Positions 34,731 to 42,796 of a DNA stretch of 51,028 nucleotides are shown here, in pieces. Origin of the DNA: JAMIFV01 sp035906055 (lineage in GTDB: Bacteria; Pseudomonadota; Alphaproteobacteria; Rickettsiales; JABCZZ01); contig JAMIFV010000081.1 in NCBI GenBank assembly GCA_035906055.1, positions 1 to 51,028 on the forward strand, in the 5' to 3' direction. The first letter of the stretch is position 1. Every line of letters starts with the position of its first letter. A model generated the notes under the pieces. The model did not search any database. It was not told the origin of the DNA and saw only the letters and a list, made by a program, of their open reading frames with translations. The translations under genes and the position numbers were made by a program.

Positions 34731-35495
34731 CTAGAGTACGCTGCCCAGCCCGCTATTCTCTAAACACTGGTCTAAACGGTGCTCCACGATCTGGCCTAAG
34801 AAGCTGAGCAGCTCCGTGCCCTGTCCGTCATGGAAATGGTCTTTGATGCGTACACCGAAGGCAAGCAGCGCGTCGCGCTGGCTGGAAGGCAGGCGCATGC
34901 GCAAGAGCGCACAGGACTCAACGATGCCGGAATGTTCGGGGAATAACTGCTCAAAGCCGAGTACGAACTGCTTGGATGTCTCACCCACCAGCAACGTGGC
35001 TTTTTCCTTGCCGAATATCTTGCCCACCATTCCCTGTGCAAGGAACACCACGGCGGTGTTTTCGCGGTCGTTCTGCATGTGGCGCTCGTAGAATTCCGCC
35101 GCTTCCGACTCAAGGGCGAGGCGCACCACATCCACGTTGAACAAAGCGGGCAGATCCATCGAGATCACTTCCAGCAATTGCTCGAACTGCGGCGCGCGGA
35201 TGAGCGATAACGCCGCCTGGTGCACCTGATGCAGGGTAGACATATTGTCACGGCTGGAAACGAGCAGCCCTTCATATTTATTTTTCAGTGACTTGATGCC
35301 CGTCTGGAGCTTGCCCAGCATATGCTGCTGCCAGTCCACCACGTTGCCGCCGTGATCCACGGCGGGTGGAGTCATCACTTCCAGCAGCTCCGGATTATCC
35401 CTGAACAGATTGGGATGATCGCGCAGATAGTCGATCACCTGCTCTTCGGTGACGCTCTGCTTGCTGCGGGTTGATTTCTCCGTGCCCACGCTCAT
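34731..35495 (-). CDS. DUF484 protein
   Basis: The 254-residue protein has the DUF484 N-terminal helix (EEQVIDYLRDHPNLFRDNPELL), a coiled-coil segment (residues 60-95) and a GAF-like C-terminal domain ending QIVEHRLDQCL. Function is unknown, but the gene is regularly linked to xerC. The ATG at 35495 overlaps the tal stop in ATGA. A longer in-frame ORF to 35828 lies antisense-free only inside tal and is not used. Confidence 0.8.
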   Translation of the reverse strand: MSVGTEKSTRSKQSVTEEQVIDYLRDHPNLFRDNPELLEVMTPPAVDHGGNVVDWQQHMLGKLQTGIKSLKNKYEGLLVSSRDNMSTLHQVHQAALSLIRAPQFEQLLEVISMDLPALFNVDVVRLALESEAAEFYERHMQNDRENTAVVFLAQGMVGKIFGKEKATLLVGETSKQFVLGFEQLFPEHSGIVESCALLRMRLPSSQRDALLAFGVRIKDHFHDGQGTELLSFLGQIVEHRLDQCLENSGLGSVL

Positions 35496-36151
35496 GCCAC
35501 GATCTTTTGTCCGGTTTTCTGCCAGTCCGCCATGAAGGTGGCGATGCCTTTTTCGGTCAGCGGATGCTGCACAAGCTGCTTCATCACGCTGGGCGGGAGC
35601 GTTGCCACATGCGCGCCCATCTTGGCGGACTCCACGATATGGGTGGGGTTGCGTACGCTGGCAACGAGCACCTGCGTCTCGAATGCGCCGTACTGGCTGT
35701 AGATCTCGCAGATTTCCTGAATCAGGCTGAGGCCGTCCTGCCCGATATCGTCGAGCCTGCCCACGAACGGGGAGATGAACGTGGCACCGGCCTTGGCGGC
35801 GAGGATGGCCTGCGCGGCCGAGAAGCACAGCGTCACGTTCACCATAACGCCCTTGCTGGAGAAGTATTTACAGGCCTTGAGGCCGTCCCATGTGAGCGGC
35901 ACTTTGATGGCGATGTTCTTGGCGATGGCGGCGAGTTTTTCGCCTTCCTTGATCATGCCCGCAGCGTCCAGAGCGGTGACTTCCGCGCTCACCGGGCCCG
36001 GCACGATAGCGCAGATTTCCTTGATGACTTCAATGAAGTCGCGCCCGGATTTGGCGATGAGGGTGGGGTTGGTGGTAACGCCGTCCAGCAGGCCGGTTTC
36101 GTGCAGTTCCTTGATATCCTTGATCTCGGCGGTATCGACAAAAAATTTCAT
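35492..36151 (-). CDS. tal: transaldolase / fructose-6-phosphate aldolase-like (TalC/MipB type)
   Basis: The 219-residue protein matches the short transaldolase subfamily: MKFFVDTAEIKDIKEL, GLLDGVTTNPTLIAKSG, VSAEVTA, the Schiff-base Lys in AIKVPLTWDGLKA near residue 85, NVTLCFSAAQA and SPFVGRLDDIG. It acts on sugar phosphates in the pentose phosphate pathway. Whether it is a transaldolase or an aldolase cannot be settled from sequence alone. It is coupled to DUF484. Confidence 0.9.
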   Translation of the reverse strand: MKFFVDTAEIKDIKELHETGLLDGVTTNPTLIAKSGRDFIEVIKEICAIVPGPVSAEVTALDAAGMIKEGEKLAAIAKNIAIKVPLTWDGLKACKYFSSKGVMVNVTLCFSAAQAILAAKAGATFISPFVGRLDDIGQDGLSLIQEICEIYSQYGAFETQVLVASVRNPTHIVESAKMGAHVATLPPSVMKQLVQHPLTEKGIATFMADWQKTGQKIVA

Positions 36152-36178
36152 CTTTTTATTTCCTTCTTATTTTTAACC

Positions 36179-36204
36179 GTCATGCTGAGCGTGGCGAAGC
36201 ATCT
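36179..36204 (+). repeat. short repeat GTCATGCTGAGCG type
   Basis: GTCATGCTGAGCGTGGCGAAGCATCT is a common dispersed intergenic element. It lies just upstream of tal. Confidence 0.55.
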
Positions 36205-36311
36205 CCTTGCTTTCTCCCAGCCTATCATGCGTTTATTATTTCATACATATCATTCCAATCAGGATTCAGGCTTTCAATCAAGGCTATTTTCTTATTCCGA
36301 AGCCAGCCTTT

Positions 36312-36442
36312 AATCCCTCCGGATAAATTCCCCTCCGCCTGCGGCATGGAGGAGCCGAAGGCGACGGAGGGGGTAAGCGTTAGCGAAGGAGGATGTCTTC
36401 ATCCCCCTTACACTCAATACCCCGCTGCTTGCGGCGGGGTTG
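36312..36442 (+). repeat. 130-145 bp interspersed repeat, copy A
   Basis: This copy runs from AATCCCTCC to GGCGGGGTTGT. It shares with copies B and C the blocks GGAGGAGCCGAAGGCGACG, GGTAAGCGTTAGCGAAG and GGATGTCTTCATCCCCCTTA, and ends in a GC-rich hairpin. Copy A lacks about 9 bases in the middle. It reads into the end of the GIY-YIG gene. Confidence 0.85.
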
Positions 36443-36638
36443 TCTCGCGCCCAATGGCTTGCTCCATATCAACGCATGTTTCTAGATAAACAAGCTTAGT
36501 ACAGCGGTACTTTCTGCTAAATCCCACAACCAATCCGTTGCGATGCTGATAAATCCGTTCTTTTGGATAAGCGGTTACACCAGTATAAAGCACCCTGTGA
36601 TTCACATTAGTCATAATATATACGGCGGGAATTTTCAT
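36414..36638 (-). pseudogene. GIY-YIG nuclease-domain protein truncated by the interspersed repeat
   Basis: The 74-residue product begins MKIPAVYIMTNVNHRVLYTG and continues to DMEQAIGRE, matching small GIY-YIG (UvrC N-terminal-like) proteins of about 90-100 residues. Its expected C-terminal helices (a REKQLKKWRR-like block) are missing. Instead, the last nine residues TTPPQAAGY are encoded by the end of repeat copy A. GIY (YIM), YTG, and the catalytic Arg/Glu candidates remain, so partial fold may be retained. Confidence 0.65.
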
Positions 36639-36649
36639 AAAATAGTATC

Positions 36650-36722
36650 GTCATTCTGACGCTGAACGCAGTGAAGTGGAAGAATCTCACTTTATAAGAT
36701 CTTTCGCTTCGCTCAAGATGAC
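36650..36722 (+). repeat. palindromic repeat GTCATTCTGA...AAGATGAC
   Basis: GTCATTCTGACGCTGAACGC at one end and CGCTTCGCTCAAGATGAC at the other form an imperfect inverted pair across about 73 bases. It lies upstream of priA. Confidence 0.65.
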
Positions 36723-36746
36723 GAAAATGGATACAAGGTTAGCGCA

Positions 36747-38951
36747 GTGAATATCGGGTATCAAAAAAATCAAGTTTCTGTGCTGCTGCCCGTGGTGCTG
36801 CGCGGCACGTTCGATTACGCCGTGCCGGAAGCCATGCAGGTAAGCCCCGGCGATTATGTGCGCGTGCCGTTCGGCAAACGCAGCCTGTGGGGCGTGGTGT
36901 GGGGCGAGGCGGAAGGCGGCGTGCCGCCGGGGAAAATAAAGCCCATACAGCGCGTTGCGGCGCACCTGCCGCCGATGGGCAAGGCCATGCGCGGCTTTAT
37001 CGACTGGCTCTCCTGGTACACGCTTTCGCCGCAGGGCATGGTGCTGAAAATGGCCATCCCCAATGAGGACGCGCTGGAGCCGGTGGAAGAAGAAAAGAGC
37101 TATGTTGCAAGTTGCAGGTTGCAGGTTGCAGGTGAAATAAAAATGACCCCATCACGCCTGCGTATTACTAGCTATTTACAGGATGGGACACCTCGTACTG
37201 CAAAAGAGATCATAGCCCACGCCAAGGTGTCTTCTGCCGTGCTGCGCGAATGTATAAAAATAGGTGCATTGGAAGAAGTCAGCCAGCAACCAGCAACCAG
37301 CAACGTGCAGCCCGCAACTTGCAACCTGCAACTTGCAACTATCTTAAGTGCCGAACAGCAAAAAGCGGCCACCACGCTAAGCAGTAAATTGACCAGCGGC
37401 TATAGCGTCACCGTGGTGGACGGTGTTACAGGTTCCGGCAAGACGGAGGTCTATTTCGACATGATCGCGCATTGCCTCGCCGCAGGCAGGCAGGCGCTGG
37501 TGCTGTTGCCGGAAATTACGCTCTCCGTGCAGTGGCTCGCGCGGTTTGAAGAACGGTTCGGATTTGAACCGTGTATCTGGCATTCCGGCGTAAGTGTGGC
37601 GCGCAAGCGCAATACATGGCGCGAAGCGGCAGAAGGCGCGGCGCGCGTGGTGGTGGGCGCGCGTTCGGCGCTGTTTTTGCCCTTCAGGGCGCTGGGCGTC
37701 ATCATCGTGGATGAAGAGCATGACGCATCCTACAAGCAGGAAGACGGCGTCATCTATCACGCGCGCGATATGGCGGTGGCGCGCGCCAAGCATGAGGCAA
37801 TCCCGGCGGTGCTGGTATCGGCAACGCCCTCTCTGGAATCGGAGCAGAACGTGCAGGCAGGACGCTATGGCGCGGTGCATCTGGCCAGCCGCCATGCGGG
37901 AGCCGTTATGCCGCGTGTGGAAATGATAGACATGCGCAGGGAGAAGCTTGAGCGCCAGAGCTGGATATCCGATAAGCTGATGGGTGCGCTGCTGGAAACC
38001 CTCGCGCAGAAAAAGCAATCCATGCTGTTTATCAACCGCAGGGGATTCGCGCCGCTCATGCTGTGCCGTTCCTGCGGCCACCGCATGCAGTGCCCGCATT
38101 GCGCCACATCGCTTACGCTGCATAAGAGCCACGGCAAGCTGCTCTGCCATCATTGCGGGCATCTCGTTGCGGTGCCGAAACAATGCCCTGACTGCAAGGT
38201 GGAAGAAACCATGACGGCCTGCGGGCCGGGCGTGGAGCGCGTGGCCGAGGAAGTGCGTGCGCGCCTGCCGCAGGCGCGGCTTGAAGTGATGACGAGTGAC
38301 GCGACCGACACGCCCGCCAAAGCTGCGGCTTTGGTGAAAGCGATGATAGCAGGGGAAATAGATATTCTCGTCGGCACGCAGATGATCGCCAAGGGCCATC
38401 ACTTTGCCGGGCTTGCCCTGGTGGGTGTGGTGGATGCGGATATGGGGCTGGCCGGTGGCGACCTGCGCGCGGGCGAGCGCACCTATCAGCTGTTGCACCA
38501 GCTTTCAGGCCGGGCAGGGCGCGAGGCGACCGAAGGCAAGGTGCTTATGCAGACCTATATGCCCGAACATCCCGTGATGCAGGCGCTGGCCGCAGGCGAG
38601 CGCGACGAATTCATGCAGATGGAAGCGCAGATGCGTGAGGATTGCGCCATGCCTCCTTTTGGCAAGCTGGCATCGGTGGTGATAGAAAGCCCGGGTGAGA
38701 AGGAAGCGTTCGCCTATGCGCGCGACATCGTGCGCAAGAGCGCAGGGAACCAGCTGATGCATGACGTGCAGATACTCGGCCCCGCCCCGGCGCCGCTATC
38801 ACTGCTGCGCGGCAAATACCGTTTCCGTATACTCATCAAGGCGCCGCGCAGTTTTGCGATGCAGAATTTTCTCGAGAGCTGGCTGCTCAAAGAAAAACCG
38901 CCATCATCCATCCGCATGAAAATAGATGTCGATCCTTATAGTTTTGTGTAG
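36747..38951 (+). CDS. priA: primosomal protein N' (replication restart helicase)
   Basis: The 734-residue helicase has an N-terminal 3'-DNA-binding domain (residues 1-105) and a winged-helix domain (about 130-180). The ATPase has Walker A DGVTGSGKTEVYF, DEEHD and GTQMIAKGHHF. Zinc is bound by the Cys set CRSCGH, CPHC, CHHCGH and CPDC near residues 435-480. PriA reloads DnaB at stalled forks. The winged-helix domain is flanked by two heptamer-repeat tracts translated as ASCRLQVAGE and QPATSNVQPATCNLQLAT. Confidence 0.97.
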   Translation: MNIGYQKNQVSVLLPVVLRGTFDYAVPEAMQVSPGDYVRVPFGKRSLWGVVWGEAEGGVPPGKIKPIQRVAAHLPPMGKAMRGFIDWLSWYTLSPQGMVLKMAIPNEDALEPVEEEKSYVASCRLQVAGEIKMTPSRLRITSYLQDGTPRTAKEIIAHAKVSSAVLRECIKIGALEEVSQQPATSNVQPATCNLQLATILSAEQQKAATTLSSKLTSGYSVTVVDGVTGSGKTEVYFDMIAHCLAAGRQALVLLPEITLSVQWLARFEERFGFEPCIWHSGVSVARKRNTWREAAEGAARVVVGARSALFLPFRALGVIIVDEEHDASYKQEDGVIYHARDMAVARAKHEAIPAVLVSATPSLESEQNVQAGRYGAVHLASRHAGAVMPRVEMIDMRREKLERQSWISDKLMGALLETLAQKKQSMLFINRRGFAPLMLCRSCGHRMQCPHCATSLTLHKSHGKLLCHHCGHLVAVPKQCPDCKVEETMTACGPGVERVAEEVRARLPQARLEVMTSDATDTPAKAAALVKAMIAGEIDILVGTQMIAKGHHFAGLALVGVVDADMGLAGGDLRAGERTYQLLHQLSGRAGREATEGKVLMQTYMPEHPVMQALAAGERDEFMQMEAQMREDCAMPPFGKLASVVIESPGEKEAFAYARDIVRKSAGNQLMHDVQILGPAPAPLSLLRGKYRFRILIKAPRSFAMQNFLESWLLKEKPPSSIRMKIDVDPYSFV
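37104..37133 (+). repeat. heptamer tandem repeat inside priA (first tract)
   Basis: Near-perfect tandem copies of GTTGCAG/GTTGCAA, read in frame as VASCRLQVAG. It is just before the winged-helix domain. Confidence 0.85.
37281..37339 (+). repeat. heptamer tandem repeat inside priA (second tract, inverted)
   Basis: Copies of CAGCAAC, then GCAACTTGCAACCTGCAACT, are complementary in sense to the first tract. It is translated as QQPATSNVQPATCNLQLAT and connects the winged-helix domain to the helicase core. Confidence 0.85.
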
Positions 38952-38970
38952 GCGTGGCGGATTCAGATAA

Positions 38971-39114
38971 ACACCCCCGCCGCAAGCAGCGGGGTATTGA
39001 GTGTAAGGGGGATGAAGACATCCCCCTTCGCTAACGCTTACCCCCTCTGAAGGGGTCGTCGCCTTCGGCTCCTCCATGCCGCAAGCGGAGGAGAATGTAT
39101 TCGGAGGGATTCAA
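38971..39114 (-). repeat. 130-145 bp interspersed repeat, copy B (inverted)
   Basis: This copy reads opposite to copies A and C: the GC-rich hairpin is at the low-coordinate end and GGAGGGATTCAA at the high end. It matches copy C almost throughout, including the ACCCCTTCAGAGGGGG segment. It lies 19 bases after priA. Confidence 0.9.
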
Positions 39115-39254
39115 CTGCCGGAATATACTTGATTTTTTCTTCGGAGTTCTTGTAAGTATATCATATTATACTAAGTATATTTATACTGCCTGATATACAA
39201 ACAATACCAAGTAAATATATAATACGTAGTACCAAAAAAACTTATGAGTGTTTT
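39115..39254 (+). promoter_or_regulatory. AT-rich promoter region upstream of the flavodoxin remnant and dioxygenase
   Basis: A 140-base AT-rich stretch holds repeated GTATAT/AGTATA motifs (TTATACTAAGTATATTTATAC) and AATACGTAGTACC. A regulator-binding region is plausible by analogy with HxlR-controlled oxidoreductases. No single promoter can be fixed. Confidence 0.35.
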
Positions 39255-39329
39255 ATGTCTGTTCAGGTTGCGGTTGTCTATCACAGTGGCTATGGCCATA
39301 CCGGAAAACAGGCCGGGGCTGTGGTATAA
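39255..39329 (+). pseudogene. N-terminal remnant of a WrbA/flavodoxin-like NAD(P)H:quinone reductase
   Basis: The 24-residue ORF reads MSVQVAVVYHSGYGHTGKQA and then four more residues to TAA. This matches the FMN phosphate-binding start (VxVVYHSGYGHT) of flavodoxin-fold reductases. The remaining 150 or more residues are absent. Its stop is three bases from the ATG of the dioxygenase, so it may still act as a coupled leader. Confidence 0.6.
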
Positions 39330-39332
39330 GCT

Positions 39333-40121
39333 ATGACCCTTCCTACATTGTATATTCCCCATGGTGGCGGCCCGTGCTTTTTCATGGATGACCCCGGCGG
39401 CATGTGGAAAGGGATGGAACAGTTCCTGCGCGGTGTGCTTTCCACCTTGCCGGAAAGACCTTCTGCCATTCTGGTTATATCGTCGCATTGGGAAGAAAAA
39501 CAATTCACGTTCGGCGCTAATCCGCAGCCGCCGCTGATATACGATTATTCAGGCTTTCCGCAACATACCTATCAGCTTGCATTCCCCGCCCCCGGCTCAC
39601 CGGAGCTGGCCGCGCAGGCGAAGGCGTTATTGCAACAGGCAGGCATTGCAGCAGGTGAAGATGAAGTGCGCGGGCTGGATCACGGCGTGTTCGTGCCGTT
39701 TCTGCTTATTACCCCTGAGGCGGATATTCCCGTGGTGCAGATGTCGCTCAAAAAAGGATTGTCTCCGCTGGATCATATCAGTGCGGGCAGGGCGCTGGCT
39801 CCCTTGCGCAGCGAAGGCGTGCTGATCGTAGGCAGCGGCATGAGCTATCACAATATGCGCGGTTTCAGCCCGCAATTTAAATCCGTTTCTGAGCAGTTTG
39901 ATGCATGGCTTACCGATAGCGTATGCAATTATACCGGTGACGCACGCGCTAGCAAACTCGAGCAATGGGAACAGGCTCCGAATGCAAGGCTCTGCCACCC
40001 GCGCGAAGAACATTTTATTTCGCTGCATGTGGCGGCAGGCGCTGCTTATGACGAACGCGCTATCCACGTTTATAACGGCAATGTGCTCAATGTCGCGGTA
40101 TCAGGCTACCGCTTCGGCTGA
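39333..40121 (+). CDS. DODA-type extradiol ring-opening dioxygenase (YgiD family)
   Basis: The 262-residue protein has the YgiD/4,5-DOPA dioxygenase features: TLYIPHGGGPCFF (metal-binding His), VISSHWEE (second His), GLDHGVFVPFLL and PVVQMSL, and HPREEHFISLHVAAGAA. It uses Fe(II) or Zn(II); its natural substrate is not known. There is no good ribosome binding site other than possible coupling to the 24-residue remnant. Its last 21 bases overlap the convergent cytochrome chaperone gene. Confidence 0.85.
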   Translation: MTLPTLYIPHGGGPCFFMDDPGGMWKGMEQFLRGVLSTLPERPSAILVISSHWEEKQFTFGANPQPPLIYDYSGFPQHTYQLAFPAPGSPELAAQAKALLQQAGIAAGEDEVRGLDHGVFVPFLLITPEADIPVVQMSLKKGLSPLDHISAGRALAPLRSEGVLIVGSGMSYHNMRGFSPQFKSVSEQFDAWLTDSVCNYTGDARASKLEQWEQAPNARLCHPREEHFISLHVAAGAAYDERAIHVYNGNVLNVAVSGYRFG

Positions 40122-40595
40122 AGAAGGCTGCTGCCAGTCATTTACATAGCTCACGAGTTTATCCACCGCTTCAGGCGCAGGCGGATTGCCGCGATAGACA
40201 TTGCGGATGAGCGCTTCGCGCATGGCTTCGGGCGTTTCGGCAGTGTCGCTGTAGGCCAGCAGGCGGCCATAGGCGGCCTTGGACATGGCCTTGACGCGGC
40301 GGCCCACCCCCATATCGCCCACGCCCATTTCACGCAAAGAGCGGTCCATATCTTCAAACAGGCTTTCCAGCAGCAGGCGGCGCATGACGCGGTCCTCGGG
40401 TTTATGCGGCAGGCTCAGGAACAAATACAGATGCAGCAGGATAAGGTCGAAGCGGCCATCGAGCGTGTCGGGCACTGCGCACTGCGTGTATAAAAAGGGG
40501 TTTCTGGATTGCTGCACCAGTGCTATATACAGTTCCTGAGCTTCGCGCCTGCGTGCGGTGCCAGAGAATAATAACCGGAAGAAATCTACTATCAT
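40101..40595 (-). CDS. ubiquinol-cytochrome c chaperone family protein
   Basis: The 164-residue protein begins MIVDFFRLLFSG and contains NPFLYTQCAVPDTLDGRFDLILLHLYLFL, the region conserved with mitochondrial UQCC1/CBP3 (VPDTxxGRFDxxxLHxxLxxxRL). CBP3-like proteins aid cytochrome b assembly of the bc1 complex. The start codon at 40595 overlaps the bamE start on the opposite strand. Confidence 0.78.
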   Translation of the reverse strand: MIVDFFRLLFSGTARRREAQELYIALVQQSRNPFLYTQCAVPDTLDGRFDLILLHLYLFLSLPHKPEDRVMRRLLLESLFEDMDRSLREMGVGDMGVGRRVKAMSKAAYGRLLAYSDTAETPEAMREALIRNVYRGNPPAPEAVDKLVSYVNDWQQPSSAEAVA

Positions 40596-41070
40596 GCGTA
40601 CCAAATTACCCGTAATCCTCGTCTCGTCAATGGCGCTTTTGGCGGTTGCCTGTGCGCAGCCCGTTTCACGTGGCCATATCCATGAACCTGAGGCCATTGC
40701 GGCCATCAAGCCCGGCATCACCAGGGACGATGTATTACAGAAGCTTGGCTCTCCCTCCAGTGAGTCCAGCTTCGGTCTGGTAACGTGGTATTACATCTCC
40801 AGCGTCAAGGAAGTGCGCTCCATTTCCGCGCCCAAGGTCGTGGAGCAGAACGTGACCGAAGTGGCGTTCGATAGCGCCGGTATCGTTTCCAATGTGAAAA
40901 ACTATACGCTGGCTGACGGCAAGAAGATCGATACGGTAGGCCGCATCACGCCGACCGAAGGCCAGCAGCTTGGGTTCTTTGAACAGATCATGGGCAATCT
41001 GGGCCGCTTTAACAAGGACGGCCAGTCCGGCGCCGCCTCTCGCAAATCCACGCCCCCGGTCGTTCGTTAG
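40594..41070 (+). CDS. bamE: outer-membrane assembly lipoprotein BamE-like
   Basis: The 158-residue protein has a signal peptide with a lipobox-like LLAVACAQ. It has the BamE/SmpA/OmlA motifs AAIKPGITRDDVLQKLGSPS and TWYYIS near residues 38-65. BamE is a component of the beta-barrel assembly machine. A GTG at 40558 would give a longer form; the ATG at 40594 better positions the signal peptide. Its ATG shares bases with the start codon of the chaperone gene on the other strand. Confidence 0.85.
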   Translation: MRTKLPVILVSSMALLAVACAQPVSRGHIHEPEAIAAIKPGITRDDVLQKLGSPSSESSFGLVTWYYISSVKEVRSISAPKVVEQNVTEVAFDSAGIVSNVKNYTLADGKKIDTVGRITPTEGQQLGFFEQIMGNLGRFNKDGQSGAASRKSTPPVVR

Positions 41071-41087
41071 AGACGTTTCAGTACTCG

Positions 41088-41163
41088 TGGAGGAGCTTTA
41101 TCGCGACGCCCCCTTATGATAACCGGGCAATTCGCGGAGCGAAGAAGGGGAAGAGTTCCCCTT
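41088..41163. repeat. degenerate GGAGGAGC-type element with an 8-bp hairpin
   Basis: It opens GTGGAGGAGC, includes GCGACGCCCC and ends in AAGGGGAA/TTCCCCTT. It is distantly similar to the start of the large interspersed repeat. No T tract supports a terminator. Confidence 0.4.
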
Positions 41164-41168
41164 AAAAA

Positions 41169-41699
41169 TTATATAATTCGCCGAAACAAATTAATGCGTT
41201 CACGCACGAGATGCTTCAGCGCTCCCAGCACATGCAGGCCGATAAGGCCGATCAGCGCATAAGCGAGGTATCCATGCGCCATGCGCGCAAGCTGGCCCAT
41301 ATCGCGGTCGGGGCCGATAATTTTTGGCAGCTCAAGCCCGAAGAACGGCACGGCAAAACCGTAGGCGTTTGACATCATGATGCCCGATATCGGCAAGGCG
41401 AACATAAAAAAATACAGCGCCAGATGCCCCAGATGCGCAAGCTTCCGCTCGATCATCGGGATCATGTCCGGCAGCGGCGGAATATGGCTGAGCAGGCGTA
41501 TGATGATGCGCAGCGCTGCCAGCAGCAGCACGGCCACGCCGAAGGATTTATGCAGGAAATATATCTGGTCACGTAGCGGGTTATCGCGCGGGAAGCCGCC
41601 CATGATAAGGCCTGAGACCAGCATGCCGATAATCATAACGGCCATGAGCCAGTGAAGGATACGCAAGTTGCGCGGGTATTTCTGCGAATCAGTCTGCAT
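41169..41699 (-). CDS. cytochrome b561
   Basis: The 176-residue protein has four transmembrane helices. Haem-ligand His candidates are in LRILHWLMAV, YFLHKSFGVAV, HLGHLALYFFMF and MAHGYLAYALIGLIGLHVLGALKH, the cytochrome b561/YceJ pattern. It transfers electrons in the inner membrane. The start at 41699 (MQTDSQKYPRN) is chosen over the longer ORF, which consists of intergenic repeat. Confidence 0.88.
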   Translation of the reverse strand: MQTDSQKYPRNLRILHWLMAVMIIGMLVSGLIMGGFPRDNPLRDQIYFLHKSFGVAVLLLAALRIIIRLLSHIPPLPDMIPMIERKLAHLGHLALYFFMFALPISGIMMSNAYGFAVPFFGLELPKIIGPDRDMGQLARMAHGYLAYALIGLIGLHVLGALKHLVRERINLFRRII

Positions 41700-41738
41700 A
41701 AACGCTTTATAGCAGAAAACGATGCGAAGAAAACAAGA

Positions 41739-41764
41739 AGATCCTGCGCTGTGCTCAGAATGAC
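41739..41764 (-). repeat. short repeat, AGATCCTGCGCT...CTCAGAATGAC
   Basis: Complement of the GTCATTCTGAGC...AGGATCT type dispersed element. It lies just upstream of the cytochrome b561 gene. Confidence 0.5.
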
Positions 41765-41795
41765 GAACTTTATTCCGGTTCTTAGCGATATGCAT

Positions 41796-41876
41796 GGAGG
41801 AGCGAAGCGACGACCCCGCGAAGCGAGGGGGAAATTGCGCGGATGCGTAATTGGGGGCGTTCCGCCCCCCCCCAAT
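41796..41876 (+). repeat. degenerate GGAGGAGCGAAGCGACGACCCC element
   Basis: It begins GGAGGAGCGAAGCGACGACC, which matches the middle block of the large interspersed repeat. It ends in GGGGGCGTTCCGCCCCC, a strong hairpin. It lies between cytochrome b561 and the hydrolase gene. Confidence 0.55.
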
Positions 41877-41884
41877 ATTACAAG

Positions 41885-42691
41885 TTATAAAACATGATAC
41901 TGGCGCGCCGTGTTATTAAGCGGCAGGAGCACCTGCTCGCTGGTGTAATCCGCGTGGTTCACTTCCGGATAAACGACCATGGATTTGGGCTCGTGCGCGG
42001 CGGCGAACAGCCTGCGCCCGTGCGCCAGCGGGATGATGGAATCCTGCGCGCCATGGATCATCACCAGCGGCGCGCGCACGGTGCGTATTTTGGCGAGGGA
42101 GTCGTATTTGTCGCGTACGAGCTTGCGCGCGAACAGCACATAGGGAAACATCTCCGCCGAGCGTGTTTCAACGGATGTATAGGCCGCCTCCAGCATCAGG
42201 AGCGCAGGCGAGCGCTCGCTGGCCATCTGCACGGCGACGCCGCTGCCAAGCGATTCGCCGAAATAGATCAGCTTGCCGGGCGGGATATGCAGGCGGGTCA
42301 GCGCATATTCCACCACCGCGCGCGCGTCGTTATAGATGCCGCGTTCTTCGGGGGCGCCGTGGCTTTTGCCGAACCCGCGATAACTCAGCGCCAGCAGGCC
42401 GTAACCGTAATCGATGAAGCTGCTGAATTTGGCGGCGCGGTCGGCGATATTTCCGGCATTGCCGTGAAAATAGATGATGGTGGGGAAGCCGTCTCTGGCC
42501 TTGTGCTTCCATACCTGAACGGACGTGCCGTCGCCCGATTGCAGCATGATGTCTTCGACATCCCTCAGCCCGTATGCTTCCGGGGATTTAATATGCTTAT
42601 TGGGATGGTACATCAGCTTGCGCTGGAAAAGCGCTATGGCGGCGGCTAGCGCTCCATAGGCGATCAGTAAAGCAAAAGCCAGGTTACTCAC
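41885..42691 (-). CDS. alpha/beta hydrolase
   Basis: The 268-residue protein has an N-terminal membrane anchor (FALLIAYGALAAAIALFQRKLMYHP) and an alpha/beta-hydrolase core. The oxyanion region is IIYFHGNAGNIADR, the nucleophile elbow GESLGSGVA near residue 145, the acid in HGAQDSIIP and the His in VNHADYT. It resembles the BEM46/ABHD13 group. Substrate is unknown. Confidence 0.85.
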   Translation of the reverse strand: MSNLAFALLIAYGALAAAIALFQRKLMYHPNKHIKSPEAYGLRDVEDIMLQSGDGTSVQVWKHKARDGFPTIIYFHGNAGNIADRAAKFSSFIDYGYGLLALSYRGFGKSHGAPEERGIYNDARAVVEYALTRLHIPPGKLIYFGESLGSGVAVQMASERSPALLMLEAAYTSVETRSAEMFPYVLFARKLVRDKYDSLAKIRTVRAPLVMIHGAQDSIIPLAHGRRLFAAAHEPKSMVVYPEVNHADYTSEQVLLPLNNTARQYHVL

Positions 42692-42796
42692 ATTACAACT
42701 CCGAATCTTTCATTTTGCTATTATCGCACAGTAATATTTGCTAAGTAGTTAACAAACTCGTGGATTCCTGCGGGTTACAGCAGGGGTGCTCTGGCT

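Noticed and set aside
37104..37339. Repeat tracts as a CRISPR array
   Set aside because: The units are 7 bases without spacers and lie in frame inside priA.
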